Part shown: positions 9,533 through 19,306 of the stretch, in pieces
Numbering within the stretch: the first letter of the stretch is position 1
Layout of the letters: every line of letters begins with the position of its first letter
Origin: Vreelandella zhanjiangensis DSM 21076
Lineage (GTDB): Bacteria; Pseudomonadota; Gammaproteobacteria; Pseudomonadales; Halomonadaceae
NCBI RefSeq assembly: GCF_000377665.1
Contig: NZ_KB898655.1
Coordinates: forward strand, 79,830 to 143,829
DNA length: 64,000 bases
Direction: 5' to 3'
Notes under the pieces: generated by a model
Databases searched by the model: none
What the model was told of the DNA's origin: nothing
What the model saw: the letters and a program-made list of their open reading frames with translations, nothing else
Made by a program: the position numbers and the translations under genes

Positions 9533-11445
9533 GTGCAACGCAGACGAACGGATCGGCACTAAGTGCCCGCCGCACATGGAATATCGATCAGTGGGGCAGC
9601 GGCTACTTTGATGTCGACGACCACGGACAAGCGCTGGTACGTCCCTTAGGCACCGATGCTGAAGGCCCTGCTCTACCCTTGCGTGAGCTGGTGTGCCAAT
9701 TGCAGGATGCAGGTCTGCGTTTGCCGGTACTCGTGCGTTTTAGCGACATTCTTCATGACCGGGTAGAACAGCTGTGCGGCGCCTTTGACGCGGCCATGAG
9801 CGATATTGACTACCAGGGCGGCTATACCGCGGTTTATCCGATCAAGGTTAACCAGCAGCGCCGCGTGGTGGAAGAGATTCTGGCAACCTCCGAGCGTGGC
9901 AATGGCCGAGTGGGCCTTGAAGCAGGCAGCAAGCCCGAGCTTTTGGCCGTTCTTGCCCTGTCAGACGGCGGCTCATCGCTGATTGTGTGTAACGGCTATA
10001 AAGATCGCGAGTACGTACGCCTTGCCCTGCTGGGCGAAAAACTCGGCCATCGCGTTTATCTGGTGGTGGAAAAACTTTCCGAGCTTGAGCTGATAATGGA
10101 TGAGGCTCGGGAGCTTGATGTTACGCCCCGCATTGGCCTGCGCGCCCGGCTTGCCTCTGTAGGCAAGGGCAAGTGGCAGAATACCGGTGGGGAGAAATCC
10201 AAGTTCGGCCTGACCGCCAGCCAGATTCTTGAGGTGGTCGAAACGCTGCGTGCCCAAGATGCGCTGGCGAGCCTTCAGCTGGTGCACTTTCACCTGGGCT
10301 CGCAGATCGCCAATATTCGCGACATTCAGCGCGGCTTACGTGAGTGCGCGCGGTTTTATCAGAACCTCATCACCCTGGGTGCGCCGATTGATACGGTAGA
10401 CGTCGGCGGCGGCCTGGGCATCGACTACGAAGGCACTCGCTCGCGTAGCTACTGTTCGGCCAACTACTCGATGCGCGAGTACGCGCGCAATGTAGTCAGC
10501 GCCTTCGCCCAGCTGTGCGAAGAAGCCGACCTGCCTCAACCGCACTTAATTAGCGAGTCAGGGCGGGCCTTAACTGCGCACCACGCGGTGCTGATTACCA
10601 ACGTGATTGGCGAGGAGCGTATCGACGATACGCCCCCTGAAAAATCACCGCAAGACGATATACAGGTCGATGCCCTATGGCGCGTATTTGACCAGCTTGC
10701 CACGCCTCAGGAACCGCGCATGCTGGTGGAAGCGTGGCACGATTTGCTACAAGCAGTTAGTGAACTTCAAGACCGTTTTGTCCTAGGGTTAAGCGATATC
10801 AACGCCCGTGCTGAAGGCGAGCGGGTTTATCTAGCGGCTTGTGCCCGCCTGCGCAGCCTGCTTGATACTCGCAACCGTGCCCATCGTGAAATCATGGACG
10901 AACTGGCGGAGAAGCTGGCTGACAAGCTGTTCGTTAATTTCTCACTTTTTCAGTCGGTGCCCGACGTATGGGGCATTGAGCAGATTTTTCCCGTGCTCCC
11001 CTTGAGCGGATTAAACCAGCCGCCGACTCGCCGAGCGGTTATTCAGGATATTACCTGCGACTCTGACGGGCGGATTGACAGCTACGTAGATGGCCAGGGC
11101 GTGGAAAGCACGCTGCCGTTGCCTGAGTGGCCTTCAGAAGATGAGCGCTGGCTAGGCTTTTTCCTGGTAGGCGCTTATCAGGAAATTCTTGGCGACTTAC
11201 ATAACCTTTTCGGCGATACCGACTCGGTAGATGCCGCCTTAAACGAACACGGTGAATGGGTGCTTTCCAACCCGCTTGCTGGTGATACCGTGGCGGACGT
11301 ACTGGCTTACGTCAACTTTGATGCAGAGGTGTTGAAACGTAAGCTGACCGAGCAAATAGCGCAGAGCGGTTTTTCCGATCAGGAGCGTGAAAGCTTTGCG
11401 GCCAGCCTGAGCGAAGGGCTGGAAGGCTATACCTATTTAGAGTAG
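9529..11445 (+). CDS. speA: Biosynthetic arginine decarboxylase
   Basis: A 638-residue PLP-dependent fold-III decarboxylase converting arginine to agmatine for putrescine and polyamine synthesis. YPIKVNQQ near residue 102 contains the PLP lysine. VDVGGGLGIDYEGT and the mid-protein LISESGRALTAHHAVL are characteristic. Full length for SpeA. Its ATG overlaps the thrB stop. Downstream is a strong bidirectional terminator. Confidence 0.95.
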   Translation: MSATQTNGSALSARRTWNIDQWGSGYFDVDDHGQALVRPLGTDAEGPALPLRELVCQLQDAGLRLPVLVRFSDILHDRVEQLCGAFDAAMSDIDYQGGYTAVYPIKVNQQRRVVEEILATSERGNGRVGLEAGSKPELLAVLALSDGGSSLIVCNGYKDREYVRLALLGEKLGHRVYLVVEKLSELELIMDEARELDVTPRIGLRARLASVGKGKWQNTGGEKSKFGLTASQILEVVETLRAQDALASLQLVHFHLGSQIANIRDIQRGLRECARFYQNLITLGAPIDTVDVGGGLGIDYEGTRSRSYCSANYSMREYARNVVSAFAQLCEEADLPQPHLISESGRALTAHHAVLITNVIGEERIDDTPPEKSPQDDIQVDALWRVFDQLATPQEPRMLVEAWHDLLQAVSELQDRFVLGLSDINARAEGERVYLAACARLRSLLDTRNRAHREIMDELAEKLADKLFVNFSLFQSVPDVWGIEQIFPVLPLSGLNQPPTRRAVIQDITCDSDGRIDSYVDGQGVESTLPLPEWPSEDERWLGFFLVGAYQEILGDLHNLFGDTDSVDAALNEHGEWVLSNPLAGDTVADVLAYVNFDAEVLKRKLTEQIAQSGFSDQERESFAASLSEGLEGYTYLE

Positions 11446-11488
11446 CGCCTTTAGAGTAACGCCTTGAAGTAATACCTGCGGCATAAAA

Positions 11489-11525
11489 AAACGCCCCTTG
11501 GGATCAACCTTGGGGCGTTTTTTAA
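11489..11525. terminator. Bidirectional terminator between speA and the FAH-family gene
   Basis: AACGCCCC and GGGGCGTT form the stem, with an A-run on the left and a T-run on the right. It therefore terminates both the speA transcript (+) and the convergent gene (-). Confidence 0.85.
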
Positions 11526-11557
11526 TAGCAAAACGTTAGCTTACTCAACCAGTTGGT

Positions 11558-12223
11558 TTACTCAACTACCGACGTATTAATTTCCAAGCCACCGGTCAGG
11601 GTCAAGCGTAATGATATACCGCGAGATAGCTCACCAACGCCTGCTGGGGTACCGGTTAAAATCACATCGCCAGGCTCCAGGGTGAAGTGACGACTCATTT
11701 CTGCGACCAGTGACGGGATCGCAAAAATCATATCCGAACCTTCGCCGTGCTGGCGCTCTTCGCCATCGATTTCAAGCGTAAAGGTGAGCGCGTTCCAGTT
11801 GGGTACGCGGCTAAGCGGTAAAAATTGAGATAGCGGACATGCGCCATCGAAACCTTTGGCGATTTCCCATGGGTGACCTTTCTCTTTCAGCTGCGCTTGT
11901 ACATCACGCAGGGTTAAATCCAGAGCAAGCCCGATCCCCACAATCGCACGTTCTGCTTCATCAGGCGTTGCATGGGTAATTGTTTCACCCACTAGCAGCG
12001 CAAGCTCAGCTTCGTAGTGCACATCACCACGCGAAAAAGGCGGGTTAAGCGGCTGCGTAATATCGACAACGCTGGTGGCTGGCTTGATAAATATCAGCGG
12101 CTCGCTAGGCACCGGGTTGTTGAGTTCTTTGGCATGGTCAGCGTAGTTGCGGCCAACACACACGACTTTGCCCAACGCATGGGAAAATGCCTGACCATCA
12201 GTAAATTGTGGAACAAGACGCAT
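11558..12223 (-). CDS. Fumarylacetoacetate hydrolase family protein
   Basis: A 221-residue FAH-fold protein, a family covering fumarylpyruvate hydrolases, oxaloacetate decarboxylases and related enzymes. Visible signatures are CVGRNYADHAKEL near residue 22, the metal-binding HYEAELALLVGE near residue 70, and DVILTGTPAGVG near residue 195. I start at MRLVPQF because AAGGAG lies just upstream; an ATG seven codons earlier overlaps that site. The short single-domain form resembles YcgM-type proteins. The exact substrate is not evident, and ectD upstream gives no clear functional link. Confidence 0.85.
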   Translation of the reverse strand: MRLVPQFTDGQAFSHALGKVVCVGRNYADHAKELNNPVPSEPLIFIKPATSVVDITQPLNPPFSRGDVHYEAELALLVGETITHATPDEAERAIVGIGLALDLTLRDVQAQLKEKGHPWEIAKGFDGACPLSQFLPLSRVPNWNALTFTLEIDGEERQHGEGSDMIFAIPSLVAEMSRHFTLEPGDVILTGTPAGVGELSRGISLRLTLTGGLEINTSVVE

Positions 12224-12338
12224 GGGGGGTATTCTCCTTCTCATTATACGTGCCGCGTTCTTAACGACAGACGCAACAGTCTACCCTACCTATGTGCATG
12301 TTCCACAACCTAATACGCGATTGTCGCTAGTCGGAAAA

Positions 12339-13322
12339 TCACTTAGCTAATGACTGACTGTCATCAGGCGCATGAGCAAGAAAATCCGGGCGATGCTTGG
12401 GAGCCGCATACGGCTCACGGCAACGATTATCCGGGCGATTAAATACAAAGAATACGTTGCTGCGCGGGTCTGGCGACAGGTTGGCATTCGAAGCATGCAG
12501 AGTATTGCAGTCAAACAGCAGCAGTCCGCCCGCTTTTCCCTTGGGCGCTTCAATGCCGTGTTCGGCCACCAGCTCAGTCAGCGCCTCAGGGCTTGGCACA
12601 CCCACCTCCTGCGCTTTTAACGAACTCTTATGGTTATCCTCAGGCGTTTCTCCCAGGCACGGCACAAACTTCTTGTGCGAGCCGGGAATCAGCATCAGCG
12701 GACCATTGAACTCATGATTGTCGGTCAAAATTAACGAGGCGCTCACGGCGTGCATACCCGGCATACCGTCTTCCGCATGCCAAGTTTCAAAGTCTGAATG
12801 CCAGTTGAACCCTTTACCGGCAAACCCTGGCTTATAGTTTATGCGTGACTGGTGCACGTATGGATCATCACCGATGATCTGCCGCGCCGCGCCCGCTACA
12901 CGCTCATCGCTTGCCAAGGCACCCAAGCGCGCTGATAACTTATGCACCGCAAACAGCGAGCGGATTTCATTACTTTCAGGCTCGGTAATACTGAAATCCT
13001 GATGACGGTATTCGTCCGTGCTCATTAACGCCTGCATCTCATCGCGCAACTCATCAAGTTCATCGCCACTAATAAGATTAGGGATAAAAAGAAATCCTTT
13101 ACGCTCGAATTCTTCCAGTTGCGCTTTACTTAATGGGCCGGATAAATGCTGACCTTTTATTACTGCATCCTGACGAGGCTGCCAGAGTTCCTTCGGTGGC
13201 TCGGCCAGCCTCGAAGGATAAACATCCTGCGCTTTTGCATGGGCCGAAGAGGGCACATCCGCTAACTCACTATATTGCTTTTGTGCCATTACATTATGGA
13301 AAGATAGATTGCTGACTGTCAT
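12339..13322 (-). CDS. ectD: Ectoine 5-hydroxylase
   Basis: A 327-residue Fe(II)/2-oxoglutarate dioxygenase that makes 5-hydroxyectoine from ectoine, a compatible solute protecting against salt and heat. The family block YVHQSRINYKPGFAGKGF is followed by NWHSDFETWHAEDGMPGMHA, whose H-x-D binds iron. LLLFDCNTLHASNANLS provides the distal histidine, and DPRSNVFFVFNRPDNRC is also typical. Length matches known EctD. AAGGAG lies eleven bases before the chosen start. ectABC is not adjacent, so this is a detached ectD. It is the strongest single indicator of a halophile in the window. Confidence 0.96.
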   Translation of the reverse strand: MTVSNLSFHNVMAQKQYSELADVPSSAHAKAQDVYPSRLAEPPKELWQPRQDAVIKGQHLSGPLSKAQLEEFERKGFLFIPNLISGDELDELRDEMQALMSTDEYRHQDFSITEPESNEIRSLFAVHKLSARLGALASDERVAGAARQIIGDDPYVHQSRINYKPGFAGKGFNWHSDFETWHAEDGMPGMHAVSASLILTDNHEFNGPLMLIPGSHKKFVPCLGETPEDNHKSSLKAQEVGVPSPEALTELVAEHGIEAPKGKAGGLLLFDCNTLHASNANLSPDPRSNVFFVFNRPDNRCREPYAAPKHRPDFLAHAPDDSQSLAK

Positions 13323-13961
13323 CTAATCCACTCCTTGTATGATTAAATTTCAGATCAATGTCATGCCATAACAAGGTAGCCAACCTATATATGAGTGCAA
13401 CCTTTTATTCGACTTTTATAACGTGAGTTATGAGATTCGTTTTAAGCATTTTCTAACAGAGCAATAATCTTATAAGATCCCCGCTTTATTTAGCGCCCAC
13501 ATCAAGCATTTACGTCAAATCAGTCGTAGTAACCAGATGATTTTCGAGCTATGAGTAATAACCTTATGTCATTGCAGGCTCGATGCTTTAGAAAGCTCTG
13601 CTGCATTGAAAAATCTGGCTTTAATATTGCCAACCTCTCAGAATCAACAATTAATAAACATAGGTTAACTTTTAACGCGAACACTAAAGCGAGAAATACA
13701 CATCGACACCAAAAAAATTGTACAAACACGGCCACGCAAAAACCTCTCCCATCAGGCAGAGGCACCTACAATACAACATGTATTATCCAGCCGACCTGTT
13801 TCGCATTTACATTAGCAAAACAAGCATTCATTATTTTGAGCAATTACATTTTCTATATCAACCTATTAAAACACCCACATTTAAGAAGCCGGTTTAACTT
13901 AATACTTAAATAAATAACTGACTTACTAATTACAATTTAAAAACCAAAAAATCTCAATCTA
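13323..13961. other. AT-rich gap between ectD and the Crp-like gene
   Basis: About 640 bases with no convincing gene. One plus-strand open frame (13551-13913) has no recognisable protein character. The stretch presumably contains the ectD promoter; no specific operator could be recognised. Confidence 0.5.
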
Positions 13962-14765
13962 TTAATCAAAACGAATATGCCCATAAATAAAATCGCTATC
14001 AAACCCTGTCGACTTAGCCATCTCTTCAGGCTTTAAAAGTTTGATACTGCTTCGCGTCTTACGAATAAACTTTTTCTGTTCTAAAGCAGTCATGCATCGA
14101 CTGACATGAACACTGGTTATTCCCAGCAGTTCACCCACAACATCTTGAGTAACGGGGAATGAATAAATATTGGTCTGCAATAATCCTTTAAAACAAAAGC
14201 GCGTATAAATCTCCAATAAGAAATGAGCAACACGTTCCTCAGAACGGTGATGCGTACAGCTTCTCAGGCGCTCAATGGTAATATTGTCATTGACCATAAT
14301 ATAGGACATGACGGCCTTTCTAATATCCATATCTGTTTTAAAAAGTTCATGGATACTGTCAACCGGAACCCTCTCCAGCTTGCAATTAGTAAGCGCTAAA
14401 ATAATGATATCATGGCTTTTAAAGAAACTTTCTCTAACACCAATAATATCACCCGGCATAAACACGTTACATATATCCTGGCCTCGTTTATCATTGGAAT
14501 GACATAGGCTAGCCCATCCTTCCTTGACGACGAATACGTCTGCGCGACCGTCACATAAAGAGAACATCTTCTGATTTCTTTTTAGTTCAACTATCTTTTT
14601 AGGTATTTCATACAAACTATTTAATGACTCTTCACCTAATTCTCCATATAAGCCCAGCACATTTTCCAAAGTTATATCGAAACTTTTAGTTTCGAAATTA
14701 TTAAAATAATCACTAAAGCTTTTTTTATCCATCAGCTCATAGTTTCCAGCGACTAGCTGTTCCAT
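13962..14765 (-). CDS. Crp/Fnr-family transcriptional regulator
   Basis: A 267-residue regulator with an N-terminal cyclic-nucleotide-binding-like barrel (about residues 40-160; FVVKEGWASL and FMPGDIIGVRESF visible) and a C-terminal winged helix. The recognition helix lies in TQDVVGELLGITSVHVSRC near residue 206. No Fnr-type cysteine cluster is apparent at the N-terminus, so oxygen sensing by Fe-S is not supported. AAGGAG is nine bases before the ATG. It is AT-rich relative to its neighbours and divergent from the ATP-grasp operon, which it may control; that link is inference. Confidence 0.85.
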   Translation of the reverse strand: MEQLVAGNYELMDKKSFSDYFNNFETKSFDITLENVLGLYGELGEESLNSLYEIPKKIVELKRNQKMFSLCDGRADVFVVKEGWASLCHSNDKRGQDICNVFMPGDIIGVRESFFKSHDIIILALTNCKLERVPVDSIHELFKTDMDIRKAVMSYIMVNDNITIERLRSCTHHRSEERVAHFLLEIYTRFCFKGLLQTNIYSFPVTQDVVGELLGITSVHVSRCMTALEQKKFIRKTRSSIKLLKPEEMAKSTGFDSDFIYGHIRFD

Positions 14766-15245
14766 TTCTACACTCCTTTGTAGTTAGACGCAAGCTATAC
14801 ACAGTTGGTTAAAGGTAAAGTCTTAATACAACCAAAAGAGGCAAGGGGCGAGAAAAATATAGTCAACACTGAAAATATAAACAAGGACTATTTGCTTCAT
14901 CAATATGGGCAAGAGAGCCACTCTAATGTGTCAAAAAATAAATTATTAACAATTATTAAAATTAACTACTTATTCCTTCTCTATTCTCACCTTTACTCAT
15001 CAGATGCGTTTTCTGACAAGCCATTAGCACTGATAATGAGCGTTACATTCACAAACACAATGAAACCTCAATCACCTTCTTAACAATAGAATAACGCGTA
15101 TTTACAATACCCCTTGAAGTTTGGATTTTATTATAACGTTAGGGAACTTTTAAAAACCACATATATCAAGGATGTTATTGCCCAGCTATCGTACACTTCA
15201 TTTGAAGCATCAGGAAATGCCGAGTCTAAATTCAAGGAGATAATG
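14766..15245. other. Divergent intergenic region between the Crp-like regulator and the ATP-grasp gene
   Basis: About 480 AT-rich bases. The frame of the ATP-grasp gene remains open upstream to 15114, but the extension lacks a ribosome-binding site and is not family-like. Both divergent promoters must lie here; no clear operator was identified. Confidence 0.45.
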
Positions 15246-16538
15246 ATGAAACGTAATATCTTTGTTATTGCTTTAGAAGATAAGCAGCGTCATGCAATGG
15301 AAACACTCCGTGATGCTAAAGCATTAGATATTCATGGGTTGCTTAGTGTTAATACAGCCGTTGAGGCTAAGTCAATATCGTTTAATGGCCTTTTAGAACA
15401 GACGAAAGCTCAGCTTGATGATTTCTCAGGTACCGTCGATGGCATTATTGCTCAGTGGGACTTTCCAACCAGTGTATTAGTCCCCTTGCTTTGTCAGCAA
15501 TATGATATCCCTTCGCCGTCTATTACCAGCGTTTTAACCTGTGAACATAAACTCTGGAGTCGTATTGAGCAGCAGAAGGTTATTCCTGACGTCGTGCCTG
15601 ACTTCTGCGGCGTAGATCCCTTCAAAGAGAACCCGATTGATCAGGTGACTCTCGATTTTCCTTTCTGGATAAAACCAGTAAAAGCATTCTCGTCTCATTT
15701 AGGCTTCAAGGTAGAGAACCAGACGCAATTTGATCATGCTATTGAGGAAATTCGTAAGGGTATTCGCCAGCTTGGCGACCCGTTCAATGAAGCGCTTGAG
15801 TATGCCGACCTACCAGAAGAGATTAAAGAACTGGATGGTAATTCCTGCATTGTTGAAGAGATCATAAAAGGCGTACAGGCGGCTCCTGAAGGCACGGTTT
15901 TTCAGGGCGAATTCAATGTACATGGAATTATTTCACAGCCCAGGGCTGATGACTCATTAACCCTTTATGATCGCCTGGAATACCCCAGCAATCTACCCGA
16001 GCATGTACACCATAAAATGGTGGAAGCCGCTAAAACGTTTCTTACCCATATTGGCTACGATAATGGCTGCTTTAATGCTGAATTCATGTGGGACGAAGAA
16101 ACTGACAAACTTTGGCTGATAGAAGTCAATACGCGTATTTCACAGTCACATAGCGAGATATTCGTTCTGGTGGATGGCATGTCCAACCATGAGGTGGCGA
16201 TCGACATCGCCCTGGGTCAGCGCCCCTCTTTATTAAGCCGCCAGGGCGTGGCACCTGTGGCAGCAAAATGCTTTATCCCCTACGCCCATGAAGATGGCAT
16301 CGTCACGCGGGTGCCTAGCCAAGAAAACATCCAGGCACTGCAACAGCAACTACCTCATACCGACGTATGCCTGGACGTTTCCCCAGGTCAGCGCCTTAGC
16401 GATTTGCTTCATCAGGATAGTTTTTGCTATCGGTTAGGTACGCTGTATATCACCGGTAACAACCATGAGGAGATCGAGGAACGCTATAAATTCTGTTTAG
16501 ACTTTCTAGATTTTGAAATCGAAAAAGTGGATCTTTGA
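15246..16538 (+). CDS. ATP-grasp ligase domain protein
   Basis: A 430-residue ATP-grasp protein; such enzymes join a carboxylate to an amine or similar nucleophile via an acylphosphate. The central domain shows FPFWIKPVKAFSSHLGFKV (ATP-binding lysine region) and the C-terminal part shows GCFNAEFMWDEET and LWLIEVNTRISQSHSEIF, where the metal-binding Glu and Asn sit. I start at the second of two tandem ATGs because AAGGAG lies six bases before it. It is followed at once by a CocE/NonD hydrolase, suggesting a ligase/hydrolase pair acting on a peptide-like or acylated small molecule. The substrate is unknown. Confidence 0.8.
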   Translation: MKRNIFVIALEDKQRHAMETLRDAKALDIHGLLSVNTAVEAKSISFNGLLEQTKAQLDDFSGTVDGIIAQWDFPTSVLVPLLCQQYDIPSPSITSVLTCEHKLWSRIEQQKVIPDVVPDFCGVDPFKENPIDQVTLDFPFWIKPVKAFSSHLGFKVENQTQFDHAIEEIRKGIRQLGDPFNEALEYADLPEEIKELDGNSCIVEEIIKGVQAAPEGTVFQGEFNVHGIISQPRADDSLTLYDRLEYPSNLPEHVHHKMVEAAKTFLTHIGYDNGCFNAEFMWDEETDKLWLIEVNTRISQSHSEIFVLVDGMSNHEVAIDIALGQRPSLLSRQGVAPVAAKCFIPYAHEDGIVTRVPSQENIQALQQQLPHTDVCLDVSPGQRLSDLLHQDSFCYRLGTLYITGNNHEEIEERYKFCLDFLDFEIEKVDL

Positions 16539-16548
16539 AGGAGGTAGA

Positions 16549-18588
16549 ATGGAAGTTATCAACGACTTTCCTTATAACGTCCGCGAGATAGAAAACGTCT
16601 TTATCCCTATGCGCGATGGCAAACAATTAGCGGCGCGCATTTGGTTGCCTGAAGCTACCCAGGATATGCCCCTGCCCGCCATTATGGAGTATATCCCTTA
16701 TCGCAAGCGCGATATTACGCGTGGCCGCGATGCTACCAACCATCCTTATCTGGCCGGCCATGGCTACGTATGTGTCCGAGTGGATATGCGCGGTAGCGGC
16801 GACTCCGATGGGGTGCTTACTGACGAATATACCCAGCAAGAGCAATTAGATGCGGTGGATGCCATTGAGTGGATTGCCAACCAGTCTTGGTGTGACGGTA
16901 GCGTCGGCATGATGGGTATTTCGTGGGGTGGTTTTAACAGCCTGCAAGTTGCGGCCAAGCAGCCGCCAGCGCTAAAAGCGATTATCAGCTTATGTTCAAG
17001 CGATGACCTTTATGCCGACAACATGCACTATATGGGTGGCTGCCTTCTCGGGGATAATTTATCCGAAGCAACCGTCATGCTCGCCTTTAACGCCTTACCG
17101 CCCGACCCGCTGATTGTTGGCGACCGCTGGCGGGATATGTGGCACGAACGCATGGAAGAAAGCGGCCTTTGGATTGATAAGTGGCTGCGCCATCAGCGGC
17201 GCAATGAATACTGGTCGGCAAGCTCCGTTTGCGAATACTACGACGCCATACGCTGCCCGGTGTATGCCGTTGGAGGCTGGGCGGATGGCTTTACCAATAC
17301 CGTTTTCAGATTAATGGAGCACCTACAGGTTCCGCGCAAAGGGCTTATTGGCCCGTGGGGGCATAAATACCCCCACCAAGGTATTCCGGGACCTGCCATT
17401 GGCTTTCTTCAGGAAGCGCTGCGCTGGTGGGACTACTGGTTGAAAGGCAAAGACAACGGAATTATGGATGAACCCATGCTGCGCGCCTGGGAGCAAGACA
17501 GCGTTCCTCCGGATAACTCCTACGAAGATAGACCTGGCCGCTGGATCGCAGAGCCTTTATGGCCATCCAGCAATATTCAAGAGCAACGCTATTTATTGTC
17601 ACCTTATCGGTTGACGCCTCTATCTTTAGCTAGCGAACCTGAACACAGCGCTGAGCCTATCACCATGGGGCTACAGTCGCCGTTAAGCGTAGGGCTGGCT
17701 GCTGGCAAATGGTGCTCTTATGCGGCCACGCCGGATCTACCCGGCGATCAGCGCGAAGAAGACGGCGGCTCGCTTATTTTTAGTACCGACGCTTTAACTG
17801 AGCCGTTGCATATTTTTGGTACGCCTTCATTAGAGCTGGAAGTTTCAAGCAACCAGCCGCAGGCAATGCTGGCAGTGCGTCTTTCTGATGTAGCGCCAGA
17901 TGGTAAAGCTACTCGGGTAACTTACGGTTTGCTCAACCTTACCCATCGCGATAGCAATGCAGAACCAACGCCGCTTGAGCCGCACCGGACTTATCGGGTA
18001 ACCATTGATATGAACGGTATTGCGCAAAAATTTCCGGCAGGGCATCAATTACGAATTTCTGTATCAACCTCGTACTGGCCGCTTGCCTGGTTGCCCCCAA
18101 AACCTGCCCAGGTAGATATTTCCTTTAATCATTGCGTGCTCAAGCTACCCGTGCGTAGCGCAAGTCATGAAGAGGATGGCTTAACGCACTTTGAAGCCCC
18201 GCAGTCAGCCCCTCCTCTAGAGATCGCTAACCTTGCACCCAGCAAGCATAATTGGTTATTGCATCAAGATTTGGCAACCAAGGGTTCTACGCTGGAAGTC
18301 GTTAATGATCAGGGATGCTTTCGAATTAACGATATAGGCACCGAAATTCACCGGTGTGCCCGTGAGTATTACACAACGGTAGGTAATGACTTTACCTCTG
18401 CGCGAGGGGAAACTATAACGGAGAGCTCGTTTAAGCGCGATGACTGGCATACCGAAGTTTACACGCGCACCGTGCTTACTTGCACCGAGACTGACTTTAT
18501 CATTCATGCCGAGATGGATGCTTATGAAGGGCAGTACCGGGTATTCTCGAAAAACTGGGAGTCAGTTATCTCACGGGATCTTCTATAA
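16549..18588 (+). CDS. CocE/NonD family alpha/beta hydrolase (peptidase S15-like)
   Basis: A 679-residue serine hydrolase of the CocE/NonD (X-Pro dipeptidyl-peptidase-like) family. The N-terminal alpha/beta-hydrolase domain has VDMRGSGDSDG and the nucleophile elbow GISWGG near residue 125. LIGPWGHKYPH near residue 268 supplies the catalytic histidine region. The C-terminal half is the jelly-roll domain of the family (ISVSTSYWPLAWLPP). The start follows a strong GGAGG ten bases after the ATP-grasp stop, so the two are co-transcribed. No signal peptide is seen, so it is probably cytoplasmic. Substrate unknown. Confidence 0.87.
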   Translation: MEVINDFPYNVREIENVFIPMRDGKQLAARIWLPEATQDMPLPAIMEYIPYRKRDITRGRDATNHPYLAGHGYVCVRVDMRGSGDSDGVLTDEYTQQEQLDAVDAIEWIANQSWCDGSVGMMGISWGGFNSLQVAAKQPPALKAIISLCSSDDLYADNMHYMGGCLLGDNLSEATVMLAFNALPPDPLIVGDRWRDMWHERMEESGLWIDKWLRHQRRNEYWSASSVCEYYDAIRCPVYAVGGWADGFTNTVFRLMEHLQVPRKGLIGPWGHKYPHQGIPGPAIGFLQEALRWWDYWLKGKDNGIMDEPMLRAWEQDSVPPDNSYEDRPGRWIAEPLWPSSNIQEQRYLLSPYRLTPLSLASEPEHSAEPITMGLQSPLSVGLAAGKWCSYAATPDLPGDQREEDGGSLIFSTDALTEPLHIFGTPSLELEVSSNQPQAMLAVRLSDVAPDGKATRVTYGLLNLTHRDSNAEPTPLEPHRTYRVTIDMNGIAQKFPAGHQLRISVSTSYWPLAWLPPKPAQVDISFNHCVLKLPVRSASHEEDGLTHFEAPQSAPPLEIANLAPSKHNWLLHQDLATKGSTLEVVNDQGCFRINDIGTEIHRCAREYYTTVGNDFTSARGETITESSFKRDDWHTEVYTRTVLTCTETDFIIHAEMDAYEGQYRVFSKNWESVISRDLL

Positions 18589-18628
18589 AGCGCTTTCTAT
18601 ACAGATTAGCTTGCCTTAAACCCAGTAA

Positions 18629-18659
18629 AGCCGCCCAACGAAAGTGGGCGGCTTTTTTG
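18629..18659 (+). terminator. Rho-independent terminator after the CocE/NonD gene
   Basis: AGCCGCCCA (18629-18637) pairs perfectly with TGGGCGGCT (18645-18653) and is followed by a T-run. Confidence 0.9.
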
Positions 18660-18763
18660 TGAAGCAATAGTCTGTAACGTGTGAGCCAGAATTCGCTAGA
18701 AAAAACCTCGGCAAATAATTACCGAGGAAAGGGCCTAATTAGTAAGGGATGCGGTTCAGGCAC

Positions 18764-19267
18764 TTACCGCTTGGCGCGTAGATTGTCATCATCCGCACGA
18801 TGCAAAAACTGGGTAGTGGTAGATTCGATGTGATCGGCAAGCCAAGCAGCCATATCCTCTTCTTCTTTGAGGATCTCTCTGCATACCTGGGCAACACCTG
18901 TTTGGCCTGCGCTTTCAGCCGCTTGGATTAATGCCTTGTAGTTAGCAATTTCAAAATGCTCAAAGGCGTAGCTTGCGATACTACCTTTCATAACTTCATC
19001 GCCTGCCATCATGCCGCCTAACGCCTGACCGAAAGCCGTTAACTTACCGCCCAAATCTTTTAGCGCGGAAGTATCAATATTTATTCCGGCCATGGCTTGT
19101 TCCAAGCGCTCTGACTGGTGACGGGTTTCAGTCAAATGCTGCTCGATTCGTGCTTGAAGCTCTGGATAATCGACCAAGCGCTCTGCTTGGGATTTCAGCA
19201 TTTTCTCAGCTTGCTGTTCCATAGCATGTGCATCGCGCAACCAGTTTTCTAAATACTTGGTTTCCAT
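18764..19267 (-). CDS. YciE/YciF ferritin-like stress protein (DUF892)
   Basis: A 167-residue all-helical ferritin-like protein of the YciE/YciF family. It begins KYLENWLRDAHAMEQQAEKML, and carboxylates and histidines spaced along the helices (HLTETRHQSERLEQ; SYAFEHFEIANYKALI) suit a di-metal site. It lies immediately downstream of the manganese catalase on the same strand. This grouping resembles the yciGFE-katN cluster of Salmonella, which is RpoS-controlled. A role in stationary-phase or oxidative stress is inferred from family and neighbours. Confidence 0.85.
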   Translation of the reverse strand: METKYLENWLRDAHAMEQQAEKMLKSQAERLVDYPELQARIEQHLTETRHQSERLEQAMAGINIDTSALKDLGGKLTAFGQALGGMMAGDEVMKGSIASYAFEHFEIANYKALIQAAESAGQTGVAQVCREILKEEEDMAAWLADHIESTTTQFLHRADDDNLRAKR

Positions 19268-19306
19268 CGTGCTTTCTCCTTTAAGAAACTGAGTAATTCA
19301 TCGCTT

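Noticed and set aside
13551..13913. 120-codon plus-strand frame upstream of ectD
   Set aside because: No ribosome-binding site, unusual composition and no domain-like pattern; AT-rich intergenic DNA explains it.
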